Notes under the pieces: model-generated
The model's input: the letters and a program-made list of their open reading frames with translations, nothing else
The model's database searches: none
Told to the model about the DNA's origin: nothing
DNA from: Pseudomonas migulae
Lineage (GTDB): Bacteria; Pseudomonadota; Gammaproteobacteria; Pseudomonadales; Pseudomonadaceae
Assembly (NCBI RefSeq): GCF_024169315.1
Contig: NZ_JALJWR010000001.1
Location: 889,501-953,500, forward strand
Length of the DNA stretch: 64,000 nt
Reading direction: 5' to 3'
Part shown: one piece after another, positions 17,578 to 26,752 of the stretch
How the letters are laid out: every line of letters begins with the position of its first letter
Numbering within the stretch: the first letter of the stretch is position 1
Program-made: the position numbers and the translations under genes

Positions 17578-17949
17578 ATGTACAACTCGCAACTGCCAAC
17601 GGACGGTAGCACTGCACCAATGGGCACTTCCATGGGCTCGGGCCTGTTCAACCCGCGTCCCGAACGCCAAGGCAACGAACGGATCCGGGCACTGCTCAAG
17701 AGCTTTGGCCTGCGGACCAGCCTGATCCGCCTGAAAGTCATCGACGCCTTGCTGACCGCCGCTGACAGCGACCGCAGTCTTGGGGTGCGCGGTCTGCACA
17801 GCCACCTGCTGGACCTGGGTATCCCCCTGTCATTTCTCAGTGTGCGCGAAGTGTTGAAGCGCTTGTGCAGCGAAGGCGTGATTACGCTGAACGCGGACAA
17901 GAGCTACAGCCTGCATCCGCAGGCTGCCGCCGTTCTGCACGGCGAGTAA
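17578..17949 (+). CDS. PA2384-like Fur-type winged-helix regulator
   Basis: 123-residue DNA-binding protein resembling the winged-helix half of Fur proteins and PAO1 PA2384, which is also next to pvdQ. The visible HTH region runs LLKSFGLRTSLIRLKVIDAL, then RGLHSHLLDLGIPLSFLSVR, EVLKRLCSEGVITL and a wing NADKSYSLHP. It lacks the His/Cys-rich C-terminal metal and dimerisation domain of full-length Fur (about 150 residues). The start follows AAAAGGAG. It is divergent from pvdQ across 344 bases. An iron-related regulatory role is inferred from neighbourhood and fold. Confidence 0.75.
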   Translation: MYNSQLPTDGSTAPMGTSMGSGLFNPRPERQGNERIRALLKSFGLRTSLIRLKVIDALLTAADSDRSLGVRGLHSHLLDLGIPLSFLSVREVLKRLCSEGVITLNADKSYSLHPQAAAVLHGE

Positions 17950-17968
17950 TCGTCTCGGCTGGCGTCGT

Positions 17969-18157
17969 TCAGGGTTTGACCTTGCGGCGCATCACGCCAT
18001 TGATCACCACCACGATCACCGCCACGCCAATGGCGATGTACTGAAACAGCTTCTCGCTGATGACCCCGGCATTCTGCAAATACGAAAGGCCAAACATGAT
18101 CCCCAGCACCACCAGGGAGATCAGAATCGAGTATTTCAAACGTTGCGACTGGGTCAT
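17969..18157 (-). CDS. Small two-helix inner-membrane protein
   Basis: 62 residues, no family recognised. Two hydrophobic helices (YSILISLVVLGIMFGLSYL and FQYIAIGVAVIVVVINGVM) are separated by a short polar loop, and the tail is basic (RRKVKP). I chose the ATG at 18157 because AAGGAAAAGGG lies upstream; the 29-residue extension in the same frame has no membrane or family features. It is convergent with the Fur-like gene. Confidence 0.65.
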   Translation of the reverse strand: MTQSQRLKYSILISLVVLGIMFGLSYLQNAGVISEKLFQYIAIGVAVIVVVINGVMRRKVKP

Positions 18158-18300
18158 TGCCCTTTTCCTTAAACAAAAAGCTTGAGCGTAAGCCTGAGCG
18201 TGCACCTGGAAAATGTATCCGGTTTGTATCCGGATGCATGCCAAACCCCTACCGTTTTTCGGGGATGCGGCGCTGCAAACGGGGTCTCATGTTACAGCCG

Positions 18301-18320
18301 ATGAAGCCTTTTGGCTTCAT
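18301..18320 (+). promoter_or_regulatory. Perfect leader hairpin before a small lipoprotein gene
   Basis: ATGAAGCC and GGCTTCAT form an eight-base perfect stem with a TTTT loop, ending 27 bases before the lipoprotein start codon. It may affect translation or mRNA stability. No known riboswitch class is recognised. Confidence 0.4.
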
Positions 18321-18347
18321 AGCGGCGATAACCATGAGGATTTTGAA

Positions 18348-18488
18348 ATGTTCCGTCGAATCACACTGCTGATTCCCCTGCTTGCCCTGCTTTCCCTGAG
18401 CGGCTGCATTATTTTCCCCCACGGCGGTTGGCACGGCGGCCACCATTATGACGGCCGTAGCGGGCCCGGTTATTACCAGCATCGCTAG
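18348..18488 (+). CDS. Small His/Gly-rich lipoprotein
   Basis: 46 residues. A signal sequence, MFRRITLLIPLLALLSLSGC, ends in a lipobox (LSGC). The short mature part is rich in His, Gly and Tyr (GGWHGGHHYDGRSGPGYY). Such tails are common in small Pseudomonas envelope lipoproteins of unknown role, and the His residues could bind metal. GAGGATTTTGAA precedes the ATG at 18348. It is convergent with a LysR gene. Confidence 0.7.
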   Translation: MFRRITLLIPLLALLSLSGCIIFPHGGWHGGHHYDGRSGPGYYQHR

Positions 18489-18494
18489 CGCTTT

Positions 18495-19418
18495 TCAGCG
18501 CGCAACCGGATCCCGGTAGAAGTTGTTTCCCGGCTGCGCGCAAAGCTCGATCATCCAGTCAACGAACACACGCACCCGCCGCGATAACTGACGGTGAGGA
18601 GGATAAAGCGCCGTCAACGGCATCCCCGGTGGCGGCACCTCCCTCAGCACCTCGATCAAACCACCCTCCTTGATACGCCGGGCCACGTGATAGTACGGCG
18701 CCTGCACCAACCCATACCCGGCCTCGCACGCCGCCAGATAGCCATCGGCACTGTTGACCGAGACATGCCTGGGCAGATTGACCGGTTGCAGCTGGCCATC
18801 GACGACAAATTCCAGCCCATAGCGTTTGCCGTTGCTGGCGACGTACTCGACCATGTGATGCCCCGCCAGATCGGCCAGACCGTGTGGCGCGCCATGACGC
18901 TGCAAGTAGTCGGGGCTGGCGCAGGTGACCTGATCAAGCATGACCAGCGGCCGCGCCACCAGTGAATCATCGAGAGACGCACCACCGCGCAACACGCAAT
19001 CGACACCTTCGCGAATCAGGTCGACAGGCCGGTCATTCAAACCGATTTCCAGTTCGATCAAGGGATAGCGCGCGGTGAATTGCGGCAATGCCGGGATCAC
19101 CACCAATCGCCCGATGCCACCGGGCATGTCCACGCGCAACAGACCTTTGGGGTTGTGTCGCGCGGCGGAGAACACCGCTTCGGTTTCCTCCAGGTCCGCC
19201 AGCAACCGCACGCAACGAGGGTAATAGGCGGCGCCGTCGAGGGTCAGGCTGATCTGTCGCGTGGTGCGCTGCAGCAGTTGCACCCCCAGATGGCTTTCCA
19301 GCTGCTTGATCAGAATGGTCACCGAGGCACGGGGAATTTGCAGGCTGTCTGCCGCTTTGGCAAAGCCGCCCAGTTCAACGATTCGGGTGAACACGCGCAT
19401 GGCGTTGAAACGGTCCAT
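18495..19418 (-). CDS. LysR-family regulator divergent to an aldo/keto reductase
   Basis: 307-residue LysR regulator of the large clade starting MDRFNAMRVFTRIVELGGFA. The HTH is at about residues 1-60 (SLQIPRASVTILIKQLESHL). The effector domain starts near GLLRVDMPGGIGRLVVIPAL. The ATG at 19418 fits the family N-terminus; a GTG four codons upstream (19430) is possible. It faces away from the aldo/keto reductase gene over about 117 bases, and LysR/AKR pairs of this kind usually have the regulator controlling the reductase. Confidence 0.85.
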   Translation of the reverse strand: MDRFNAMRVFTRIVELGGFAKAADSLQIPRASVTILIKQLESHLGVQLLQRTTRQISLTLDGAAYYPRCVRLLADLEETEAVFSAARHNPKGLLRVDMPGGIGRLVVIPALPQFTARYPLIELEIGLNDRPVDLIREGVDCVLRGGASLDDSLVARPLVMLDQVTCASPDYLQRHGAPHGLADLAGHHMVEYVASNGKRYGLEFVVDGQLQPVNLPRHVSVNSADGYLAACEAGYGLVQAPYYHVARRIKEGGLIEVLREVPPPGMPLTALYPPHRQLSRRVRVFVDWMIELCAQPGNNFYRDPVAR

Positions 19419-19535
19419 GGTTTTTTGCACCGGTCGATTATTTAGAAATCATGAATAGTGATAGCAGTTTTAGCCGGTTTATCTCATTTCTGTCGAGACC
19501 GACAATGGGCTTCACATTCAAAGGGAGCTGATTTC

Positions 19536-20531
19536 ATGCAAACACGTCAACTGGGCAAGAACGGTCCACAGGTCAGTGCAATCGGTCTGGGCTGCATGGG
19601 CATGACCGATTTCTACACGACGGGCGTCGACACCCGCGAAGCCACGGCCACCCTGCACCGGGCGCTGGAACTGGGCATCAATCTGCTCGACACCGCCGAC
19701 ATGTACGGCCCGCATACCAATGAAGAGCTGATCGGCAAAGCCATCGTCGGCAAGCGCGATCAGGTGTTTCTGGCCAGCAAGTTCGGCATCGTGCGCGACC
19801 CGGCGAATCCGACCGCACGCGGGGTCAACGGCCGTCCGGACTACATTCGCGACTCAATCGAGGGCACCCTCAAGCGCCTCGGTGTCGAGACCCTGGACTT
19901 GTATTACCAGCACCGTATCGACCCGCAAGTGGCCATCGAGGAAACCATCGGCGCCATGGCCGAACTGGTAAAGGCCGGCAAGGTGCGTTACCTGGGATTG
20001 AGCGAGGCCTCGGCGGCGACACTGGAACGGGCGCACAAGGTCCATCCAATCAGCGCGCTGCAAAGCGAGTACTCGTTGTGGAGCCGTGACCAGGAAGAAA
20101 ACGGCTGTCTGGCCACGTGTCAGCGGCTGGGCATTGCCTTTGTCCCGTACAGCCCGTTGGGCCGCGGTTTTCTGACTGGCGCACTGAAAAGCGCGGATGA
20201 TTTCGCGGCCGACGACTACCGTCGTTTCAGCCCACGATTCCAGGGCGACAATTTCGCGAAAAATCTATTGCTGGTGCAGCAGGTTCAGGACCTGGCGGCT
20301 GAAAAAGGCGTGACGGCGGGTCAACTCGCATTGGCGTGGGTGCTGGCTCAGGGGGATTACCTGATCCCGATCCCCGGGACCAAACAGCGTAAGTACCTGG
20401 AAGAGAACGTGGCGGCGCTGGAGGTACAACTCAGTCGCGAAGAGTTGCACGCGCTGGAAGCCATCTTCCCGGCGGATGCCACCGCCGGTTTGCGTTACCC
20501 GGAAGAAGTCATGAAGTTGCTGGATCGTTGA
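19536..20531 (+). CDS. Aldo/keto reductase
   Basis: 331-residue NADPH-dependent oxidoreductase with a TIM-barrel fold. The catalytic tetrad regions are visible: [14 protein letters not shown] (Asp, Tyr), LASKFGIV (Lys) and [10 protein letters not shown] (His). The cofactor-binding C-terminal part is [15 protein letters not shown]. It belongs to the YakC/AKR13-like group that reduces small aldehydes. GGGAG precedes the ATG at 19536. The divergent LysR gene is the probable regulator. Physiological substrate unknown. Confidence 0.9.
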   Translation: MQTRQLGKNGPQVSAIGLGCMGMTDFYTTGVDTREATATLHRALELGINLLDTADMYGPHTNEELIGKAIVGKRDQVFLASKFGIVRDPANPTARGVNGRPDYIRDSIEGTLKRLGVETLDLYYQHRIDPQVAIEETIGAMAELVKAGKVRYLGLSEASAATLERAHKVHPISALQSEYSLWSRDQEENGCLATCQRLGIAFVPYSPLGRGFLTGALKSADDFAADDYRRFSPRFQGDNFAKNLLLVQQVQDLAAEKGVTAGQLALAWVLAQGDYLIPIPGTKQRKYLEENVAALEVQLSREELHALEAIFPADATAGLRYPEEVMKLLDR

Positions 20532-20538
20532 TCTGCGC

Positions 20539-20568
20539 CTGGCCCGTTCGATTGCCTGAACGGGCCAG
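20539..20568 (+). terminator. Hairpin after the aldo/keto reductase gene
   Basis: Perfect 11-base stem CTGGCCCGTTC / GAACGGGCCAG starting eight bases after the stop codon. There is no T-run, so it is terminator-like at best. Confidence 0.5.
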
Positions 20569-20615
20569 CGACCTCCACCGCCCGTCACCTCGCCCCCATC
20601 TTGCACGATCGTACC

Positions 20616-20642
20616 TAAAGCTCGACATAGGCAGGCCGATAG
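20616..20642 (+). promoter_or_regulatory. FliA (sigma-28) promoter for the chemoreceptor
   Basis: TAAA, a 15-base spacer, and GCCGATAG match the sigma-28 consensus TAAA-N15-GCCGATAA in all but the last base. It lies 55 bases upstream of the methyl-accepting chemotaxis gene, so that receptor is expected to be co-expressed with flagella. Confidence 0.8.
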
Positions 20643-20697
20643 CCCTTTGAAGCGCCGAAACTTCCCAATAAGAACGCTGCTAAAAAGGACCGGCTCC

Positions 20698-22689
20698 ATG
20701 CCCGCATTCCGCACCATTCAGGCTCGCTACACACTGTTTCTGGTCCTGTTCATTCTGCTGCTGTCGATTCTCACCGTGGTTGGCATCAGCCAATTGGTCG
20801 CGCCGAAACTGCGCCACACCGAAGAACAAGTGGCGCTCAATCGCATCGCTGAAGTCGCCGAGCAAATCCAGGGCGAACTGAACAAGGTTCAGGCACAACA
20901 GCGCAGCATCACCCAGACCATTCCACTGCTCGACAGCGCCGCCATCGACACCGTTCTACCGGGTCTGGTCGATCAGTACGGGGAGCTGAAAGTCTTCGGC
21001 GGCGGCATCTGGCCCCTGCCCGGCCAGCGTGAAGCCGGGCGCAACAAATTCAGCACCTTCTGGCACCGCGACGCCTCGGGCAAACTGGCGGTCAACACCT
21101 TTTGGAACAGCGACGCCGCGCCCAACTATTACGACCAGACCTGGTACAAGGGCGGCATGCAAACCCCGCGCGGACAATGCGCCTGGGCGGCGGCCTACAA
21201 AGATGACGCCAGCGCCGAGCCGCGCACCAACTGCGCCATGGCCATCCAGAAAAACGGCGCGGCGTACGGCGTGTCGACCATCGACGTGACCCTGGGCTTC
21301 TTCAATGACCTGGTGGCGCGCAAGGAAAAAGACCTCGGCGCCGAAATGCTGATCGTCGAGGCCGACGGCAAGATCATCAGCAACAGCTCGCGCATCAGTG
21401 GGCCGATCGTGTTGAAGAACATCAGTGAACTGGCCGGCAACTCGCCGTTCGCCGGTCAAGTGAAGGCGGGCCTGCAAAACCGTGATCGGTCGCAGCGCGT
21501 CGAATTCGACAACAACGGCGAAGCCAGCACCTTTTTCATGCGCCCAATCGAAGGCACGCCCTGGTTCCTGGCCACCGCACTGCCGACCAAGCTGATCACC
21601 GCCCAGCGCGACGACGTACTCAGCACACTGAGCCTGCTGCAGATCCCGATGGTGATCCTGCTGGTGTTGCTGCAAATCTACGCGATCCGCCAGTTGATCC
21701 AGCGCATGAAAGCGCTGAAGGCCAATATCGACGCGCTGTCGGCCGGTGACGCCGACCTGACCAAACGCATCACCATCCGCGCCGAAGACGAACTGGGCGC
21801 CATCGGCCACTCGGTCAACGCCTTCATCGCGTACCTGCAAAACATGATCGGCGAAGTCACCCAGGCCACCGGCGCCATGGCGTCCAGCCTCGATAACCTG
21901 CAACGCACCTCCGCGCACACCAGCCAGATTCTGGTGCGTCACGCTTCGGAAACCGACCAGACCGTCACCGCCATCACCGAAATGAGTTCGACCGCCGAAA
22001 GCGTTGCGCAGAATGCGGCTGAAACCGCGGCGTTCACCCAGCGCGCCAACGAAAACGCCGACCGTTCGCGGGTGGTCGTCGGCGAAGCCTCCAGCAGTGT
22101 GATCGCGCTGATCGACGAAGTGGCCAGCGCCACTCACAAAGTCGAAAGCATGCAACAGGACGCCCAACGCATCACCGAGATTCTCGGGGTGATCGGCGCC
22201 ATCGCCGGGCAAACCAACCTGCTGGCGCTCAACGCAGCGATTGAAGCGGCCCGCGCCGGTGAGCAGGGACGCGGTTTTGCGGTGGTGGCCGATGAAGTCC
22301 GCGCCCTCGCCGCCCGCACCCAGGCCAGCACCTCGGAAATCAACGAGATGCTCACACGCCTGACCCAAGGCGTGAGTTCTTCGGTCAGTGCCATGGAAAA
22401 TACCCAGGCCAGTTGCCAATCGGCGGCCGATGCGACGGCACGGGTCAACACCGGCCTGGATGAAATGGCCGGTTCCGTCAGCCACATCAACAGCCTCAGC
22501 ACCCAGATCGCCACCGCCGCCGAGCAGCAAAGCGCAGTGACCGAAGAGATCAACCGCAGCATGGTGCAAATCCGCCACATGGTGGATGAATTGGTGAAAA
22601 GCGGTCAGGCCAGTGAGCTGAATACCCGGCAGTTGCTGGAGGCCAATTCACGCGTCAGTGCGATCATGGGCCGGTTCAAAGTCCGCTGA
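20698..22689 (+). CDS. Methyl-accepting chemotaxis protein with Cache-type sensor
   Basis: 663-residue transmembrane chemoreceptor. TM1 is at about 10-32 ([19 protein letters not shown]). A large periplasmic double-Cache-like ligand domain (about 35-310) contains [31 protein letters not shown] and [15 protein letters not shown]2 is near [18 protein letters not shown], then HAMP ([19 protein letters not shown]) and the signalling tip [20 protein letters not shown], conserved for CheA/CheW contact. AAAAGGACC precedes the ATG at 20698. Its FliA promoter places it in the motility regulon. The ligand is unknown; amino or organic acids are usual for this sensor class. Confidence 0.92.
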   Translation: MPAFRTIQARYTLFLVLFILLLSILTVVGISQLVAPKLRHTEEQVALNRIAEVAEQIQGELNKVQAQQRSITQTIPLLDSAAIDTVLPGLVDQYGELKVFGGGIWPLPGQREAGRNKFSTFWHRDASGKLAVNTFWNSDAAPNYYDQTWYKGGMQTPRGQCAWAAAYKDDASAEPRTNCAMAIQKNGAAYGVSTIDVTLGFFNDLVARKEKDLGAEMLIVEADGKIISNSSRISGPIVLKNISELAGNSPFAGQVKAGLQNRDRSQRVEFDNNGEASTFFMRPIEGTPWFLATALPTKLITAQRDDVLSTLSLLQIPMVILLVLLQIYAIRQLIQRMKALKANIDALSAGDADLTKRITIRAEDELGAIGHSVNAFIAYLQNMIGEVTQATGAMASSLDNLQRTSAHTSQILVRHASETDQTVTAITEMSSTAESVAQNAAETAAFTQRANENADRSRVVVGEASSSVIALIDEVASATHKVESMQQDAQRITEILGVIGAIAGQTNLLALNAAIEAARAGEQGRGFAVVADEVRALAARTQASTSEINEMLTRLTQGVSSSVSAMENTQASCQSAADATARVNTGLDEMAGSVSHINSLSTQIATAAEQQSAVTEEINRSMVQIRHMVDELVKSGQASELNTRQLLEANSRVSAIMGRFKVR

Positions 22690-22703
22690 TCTCGCTGCCA
22701 ATG

Positions 22704-22808
22704 CAGAACCCTGTGGGAGCGGGCTTGCCCGCGATGACGGTTTAACAGTCGATATCATTGTTGGCTTTGCTGACCTCATCGCGGGCAAGCCCGCTCCCAC
22801 AGGTTCTG
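22704..22808. repeat. REPIN
   Basis: CAGAACCCTGTGGGAGCGGG and CCCGCTCCCACAGGTTCTG form the outer arms, with GCCCGCGATGA / TCATCGCGGGC inside. It lies between the chemoreceptor and copG genes. The pairing extends past the usual CTGTGGG boundary to CAGAAC/GTTCTG. Confidence 0.95.
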
Positions 22809-22910
22809 TGCTTACTTCAGCATTACTTCGAAACAATCTCTTGCCTCGCTGATGGCTAAAGCAGTCAAAATGGCTCTTTTTTTGACGCCATCCGAGTCGA
22901 GATATTCTCC

Positions 22911-23357
22911 ATGCGAACCCACCTGCGTCTGGTCGCCTTGAGCGCCCTGTTCATTTCTTCCCTGGCCCAGGCCGCCGACCTGATCCCGATCGAAGTCCAC
23001 CGCGACGCCAACTGTGGCTGCTGCAAAAAATGGATCAGCCACCTGGAGGCCAACGGCTTCAAGGTCGAAGACCACGTCGAAGCCAACATGAGCGAATTCA
23101 AGCAGCAGCACGGCGTACCACCGCGCCTGGCGTCCTGCCACACCGGCTTGATCAACGGCAAATTCGTCGAAGGCCATGTCCCGGCCGATCAGGTGCTGGC
23201 CCTGAGCAAGCGCAATGACCTGTTGGGTGTGGCGGCCCCCGGCATGCCGATGGGTTCGCCGGGCATGGAAATGGACGGCATGAGCGATGGCTATCAAGTG
23301 ATCGGCCTGAAAAAGGACGGCACTGATGTGGTGGTGGCGGACTACGCTGCCCATTGA
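22911..23357 (+). CDS. DUF411 / CopG-like periplasmic metal-binding protein
   Basis: 148-residue secreted protein. A signal peptide (LRLVALSALFISSLAQA) is followed by the DUF411 core. Cys35, Cys37 and Cys38 lie in DANCGCCKKW, and a later Cys-His sits in LASCHTG. CopG-type proteins are linked to copper resistance and probably handle Cu(I)/Cu(II) in the periplasm. The Met-rich stretch GMPMGSPGMEMDGM before the C-terminus could add copper ligands. The stop codon overlaps the next gene's start (TGATG), which implies translational coupling. Confidence 0.85.
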   Translation: MRTHLRLVALSALFISSLAQAADLIPIEVHRDANCGCCKKWISHLEANGFKVEDHVEANMSEFKQQHGVPPRLASCHTGLINGKFVEGHVPADQVLALSKRNDLLGVAAPGMPMGSPGMEMDGMSDGYQVIGLKKDGTDVVVADYAAH

Positions 23358-23791
23358 TGTTCGGTGCGTACATCGGGCTGTTCTTCGCCGCGTTCGGTGC
23401 GGCGACCCTGTTGCCGTTGCAGTCCGAAGCCGTGTTGGTGGGGCTGCTGCTCAGCGAGCAGTATTGGCTGTGGTCGCTGCTCGCGGTCGCGACCCTGGGC
23501 AATGTCCTCGGTTCGCTGCTGAACTGGTGGCTGGGGCGCGGAATCGAGCGTTTCCGTGATCGACGCTGGTTTCCGGTCAGCCCGCAGCATCTGGAAAAGG
23601 CCCGGGTTCATTATCAGCGCTACGGCCATTGGTCACTGCTGCTGAGCTGGGTGCCCGTCATCGGCGATCCGCTGACCCTGGTGGCCGGCGTCATGCGCGA
23701 ACCGCTGGGCCGCTTCCTGTTGATCGTGACGCTGGCCAAAGGCGCGCGTTATGGCGCACTGACCCTGGCCACAATGGGCTGGATGAGTTGA
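23357..23791 (+). CDS. YqaA-family (DedA/SNARE-associated-like) inner-membrane protein
   Basis: 144 residues with several hydrophobic segments: FGAYIGLFFAAFGAATLLPL, VLVGLLLSEQYWLWSLLAVA and FLLIVTLAKGARYGALTLAT. The motif GNVLGSLLNWWLGRGIERF and the later VPVIGDPLTLVAGVMR, an internal loop with Pro and Asp, are typical of the YqaA/DedA superfamily of lipid-scramblase-like proteins. Its ATG overlaps the copG stop (TGATG), so it is almost certainly translated with copG. A role in membrane homeostasis is known only for distant relatives. Confidence 0.85.
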   Translation: MFGAYIGLFFAAFGAATLLPLQSEAVLVGLLLSEQYWLWSLLAVATLGNVLGSLLNWWLGRGIERFRDRRWFPVSPQHLEKARVHYQRYGHWSLLLSWVPVIGDPLTLVAGVMREPLGRFLLIVTLAKGARYGALTLATMGWMS

Positions 23792-23876
23792 ACGATCAGT
23801 CGCCGCGATTGCCTGTGCTTAATGTCACCCTAATCATGCCGATCCAGCATCGGCCGATTTCCTGTGGAGTTTACCC

Positions 23877-24899
23877 ATGTCCCTCGCCCTCTCCCGTTGG
23901 CTGCCCAGCCTGCTGCTGACCGCCGCTCTGCCCGTCGTCGCGGCCGAAGGCCCGGAATACGGAGCGGGGCTGCAAGGCTTCGAATATCCCTACACGGTCA
24001 AGCATTTCGCCTTTCAGTCCCAGGGCAAATCCCTGCAAATGGGCTACATGGACGTCGCCGCCCATGGCAAGGCCAACGGGCGCAGCATCGTGCTCATGCA
24101 CGGCAAGAATTTCTGCGGAGCCACCTGGGAGACGTCGATCAAGGCCTTGAGCGACGCCGGTTACCGCGTCATTGCCCCGGACCAGATCGGCTTCTGTACC
24201 TCCAGCAAACCGGACAACTACCAGTACAGCTTCCAGCAGTTGGCAACCAACACCCAGCAACTGCTCAAAGCCCTCGGCATCCAGAAAGCGACCCTGCTCG
24301 GGCATTCCACTGGCGGCATGCTCGCTACCCGCTATGCGTTGCAGTACCCCGATCAGGTTGAACAACTGGCCATGGTCAACCCCATCGGCCTGGAAGACTG
24401 GAAAGCCCTCGGCGTGCCGTATCGCACGGTTGATCAATGGTACGAGCGCGAGCTGAAAGTGACGGCGCAGGGCATGCACGACTATCAACGCAGCACCTAC
24501 TATGACGGTCGCTGGAAACCCGAGTTCGACCGCTGGGTGGACATGTACGCAGGTCTGGCCAAAGGCCCGGGCAAGACTCAGGTGGCGTGGAACTCGGCGC
24601 TGATTTACGACATGATCTTCACCCAACCGGTGTACTACGAATTCAAAGACCTGAAGATGCCGACGCTGCTGCTGATCGGCACCGCCGATACCACGGCGAT
24701 CAACAAGGACATCGCTTCACCCGAGGTCAAGGCGAAAATCGGGCACTACGACGTGCTCGGCAAACAAGTGGCAAAGCTGATTCCCCGGTCGACACTGGTC
24801 GAATTCCCCGGCATGGGCCACGCGCCGCAGATGGAAGAGCCGGAAAAATTCCACCAGGCCCTGCTCGCCTGGCTGAACAAAACCAACCCCGTTCGTTGA
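23877..24899 (+). CDS. Secreted alpha/beta hydrolase
   Basis: 340 residues with a signal peptide (LPSLLLTAALPVVAA). The alpha/beta-hydrolase fold is marked by the oxyanion region IVLMHGKNFCGATW, the nucleophile elbow GHSTGG (catalytic Ser), a likely acid in LLIGTADTTAINKD and the catalytic His in FPGMGHAPQMEEP. It is probably an esterase or lactonase acting in the periplasm. A hydroxyacid dehydrogenase gene follows after 13 bases on the same strand, so the two likely form an operon, but no joint pathway is evident. Confidence 0.88.
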   Translation: MSLALSRWLPSLLLTAALPVVAAEGPEYGAGLQGFEYPYTVKHFAFQSQGKSLQMGYMDVAAHGKANGRSIVLMHGKNFCGATWETSIKALSDAGYRVIAPDQIGFCTSSKPDNYQYSFQQLATNTQQLLKALGIQKATLLGHSTGGMLATRYALQYPDQVEQLAMVNPIGLEDWKALGVPYRTVDQWYERELKVTAQGMHDYQRSTYYDGRWKPEFDRWVDMYAGLAKGPGKTQVAWNSALIYDMIFTQPVYYEFKDLKMPTLLLIGTADTTAINKDIASPEVKAKIGHYDVLGKQVAKLIPRSTLVEFPGMGHAPQMEEPEKFHQALLAWLNKTNPVR

Positions 24900-24912
24900 T
24901 GAGGTAAGGCTG

Positions 24913-25866
24913 ATGGCTGTGCAGATTGCGGTGATCGATGACTGGCAGGATGTGGCGCGCAGTGTCGTGGACTGGTCGGCGCTGGACGCCATCGGCCAGG
25001 TTGATTTCATCCATGATTACCCGGCCGACAACGAAACGCTGGCAGCGCGCCTTGCTGAGTTTGAAGTGATCTGCGTGATGCGCGAGCGCACCCGGTTCGA
25101 TGAAGATCTGTTGCGGCGGCTGCCGAAGCTCAAACTGCTGGTCACCGGCGGCATGCGCAACGCTGCGCTCGACCTCAAAGCCGCTGCCGCCCTCGGCATT
25201 CAGGTCAGCGGCACGGACAGCTACAAACACGCCGCGCCGGAACTGACCTGGTCGCTGATCATGGCCGCGACCCGCAACCTTGTCGTGGAAGCCAATGCCC
25301 TGCGCGCCGGAAAATGGCAACAAGGCCTGGGTGGCGACCTGCACGGCAAGACCCTGGCGATTCTCGGCCTGGGCAGCATCGGCCAGCGGGTCGCGCAGTT
25401 CGGTCAGGTGTTTGGCATGCGGGTGATCGCCTGGAGCGAGAACCTGACCGCCGAACGCGCCGCCGAAGTGGGCGTGACCTATGTGAGCAAACAGGAGCTG
25501 TTCGAACAGGCCGACGTGCTGTCCGTGCATCTTGTCCTCAGCGAGCGCAGCCGCGGGTTGGTCGACGCGCAGGCGCTGGACTGGATGAAACCCACAGCCC
25601 TGCTGGTCAACACCGCACGCGGGCCGATTGTCGATGAAGCGGCGTTGATCAAGGCATTGCAGAAACAGCGCCTGGCCGGGGCAGCGCTGGATGTGTTCGA
25701 ACAGGAACCCTTGCCGGCTCATCACCCGTTCAGGACGCTGGAAAATGTGCTGGCGACGCCGCATGTCGGGTACGTCAGCCAGCAGAATTACCATCAGTTC
25801 TTTTCGCAGATGATCGAGGATATTCAGGCCTGGTCTGCTGGAACGCCGATTCGGGCGCTTGGCTGA
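24913..25866 (+). CDS. D-2-hydroxyacid dehydrogenase (NAD-binding)
   Basis: 317 residues of the D-isomer-specific 2-hydroxyacid dehydrogenase family. The NAD fold is marked by GKTLAILGLGSIGQRVAQFG. The catalytic Arg region is VNTARGPIVDEAAL, the Glu lies near LDVFEQEPLP and the His in ATPHVGYVS. The N-terminal half (AVIDDWQDVARSVVDWS) is like the Rossmann substrate domain. GAGGTAAGGCTG precedes the ATG. The specific hydroxyacid is unknown. Confidence 0.88.
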   Translation: MAVQIAVIDDWQDVARSVVDWSALDAIGQVDFIHDYPADNETLAARLAEFEVICVMRERTRFDEDLLRRLPKLKLLVTGGMRNAALDLKAAAALGIQVSGTDSYKHAAPELTWSLIMAATRNLVVEANALRAGKWQQGLGGDLHGKTLAILGLGSIGQRVAQFGQVFGMRVIAWSENLTAERAAEVGVTYVSKQELFEQADVLSVHLVLSERSRGLVDAQALDWMKPTALLVNTARGPIVDEAALIKALQKQRLAGAALDVFEQEPLPAHHPFRTLENVLATPHVGYVSQQNYHQFFSQMIEDIQAWSAGTPIRALG

Positions 25867-25872
25867 TACCCT

Positions 25873-25970
25873 ACCCTGTGGGAGCGGGCTTGCTCGCGAA
25901 AGCGGTGGATCAGCCAACATCATGGTTGAATGACACACCGCTTTCGCGAGCAAGCCCGCTCCCACAGGGT
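25873..25970. repeat. REPIN
   Basis: ACCCTGTGGGAGCGGGCTTG pairs with CAAGCCCGCTCCCACAGGGT, with GCTCGCGAAAGCGG / CCGCTTTCGCGAGC inside. It lies between two convergent genes, the dehydrogenase and the methyltransferase. Confidence 0.95.
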
Positions 25971-25981
25971 TCTCCATCGAT

Positions 25982-26752
25982 CTAACTGACTTTCACCGCC
26001 ACAAACGCCGCCGTCACATACGGCACCGTCACCACATCCCTGCCCCGCAGTTCAGGCTCGCCATCAATCAACGCCCGCATCTGCTCATCCACCTTCGCCC
26101 GCTCCGCCGCCGGCAATGCCGAGACGAAACTGGTGGAGCGCACGCGGTTGAAAATCACATCTTCCGGCGAGCCCGTATGCCCATGGCTGAACTGCTGCTC
26201 TTGCAGCGGTCCGAACGCAGCATGCGGAAATGCCCGACGCCAGGCTCCGGTGTAGAAACGCGGGGTATCGCCCTCCAGCGCATTGACGATCGCATCCAGT
26301 CCGGGCACCCAGCTCACGCGCGTGTCGCGCAGGTTCCACACCAGCCCCAGCTTGCCGCCAGGCTTGAGCACCCGGGCAATTTCAGTCAGGGCTTCGCCGC
26401 TGGCAAACCAGTGAAAGGCCTGGGCGCAGATCACCACATCCACCGAGGCGTCCGGCAGTGGCAGCTCCGTCGCCGTGCCGCTGACCGCCAATACCTCAGG
26501 CCAGGCTTCAGATAGTTTTTCGAGCATCTGCGGCACCGGTTCCACGGCAATCACCTGTGCTCCGGTCGCCACCAGCCGAGCGGTGAACTTGCCGGTCCCG
26601 GCGCCCAGATCGACCACGGACTTATCCGCATTCAAACCCAGCGTGCCTGTCAGCCAGTCGGCCACTTGTGGCGGGTAATCCGGACGACCGCGAACGTAGG
26701 TGTCGGCAGCGGTCTTGTAGCCGGCGGCGGCTGAATGATGAACCTGTTTCAT
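25982..26752 (-). CDS. Class I SAM-dependent methyltransferase
   Basis: 256 residues. Motif I is VVDLGAGTGKFTARLV (SAM-binding Gly-rich loop). The acidic loop is VIAVEPVPQMLEKL, and motifs II/III are SVDVVICAQAFHWF and VLKPGGKLGLVWNLRDT. The FHWF segment is typical of the methyltransferase-11 group acting on small molecules. It is divergent from the cytochrome b561 operon. No partner hints at the substrate. Confidence 0.88.
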   Translation of the reverse strand: MKQVHHSAAAGYKTAADTYVRGRPDYPPQVADWLTGTLGLNADKSVVDLGAGTGKFTARLVATGAQVIAVEPVPQMLEKLSEAWPEVLAVSGTATELPLPDASVDVVICAQAFHWFASGEALTEIARVLKPGGKLGLVWNLRDTRVSWVPGLDAIVNALEGDTPRFYTGAWRRAFPHAAFGPLQEQQFSHGHTGSPEDVIFNRVRSTSFVSALPAAERAKVDEQMRALIDGEPELRGRDVVTVPYVTAAFVAVKVS

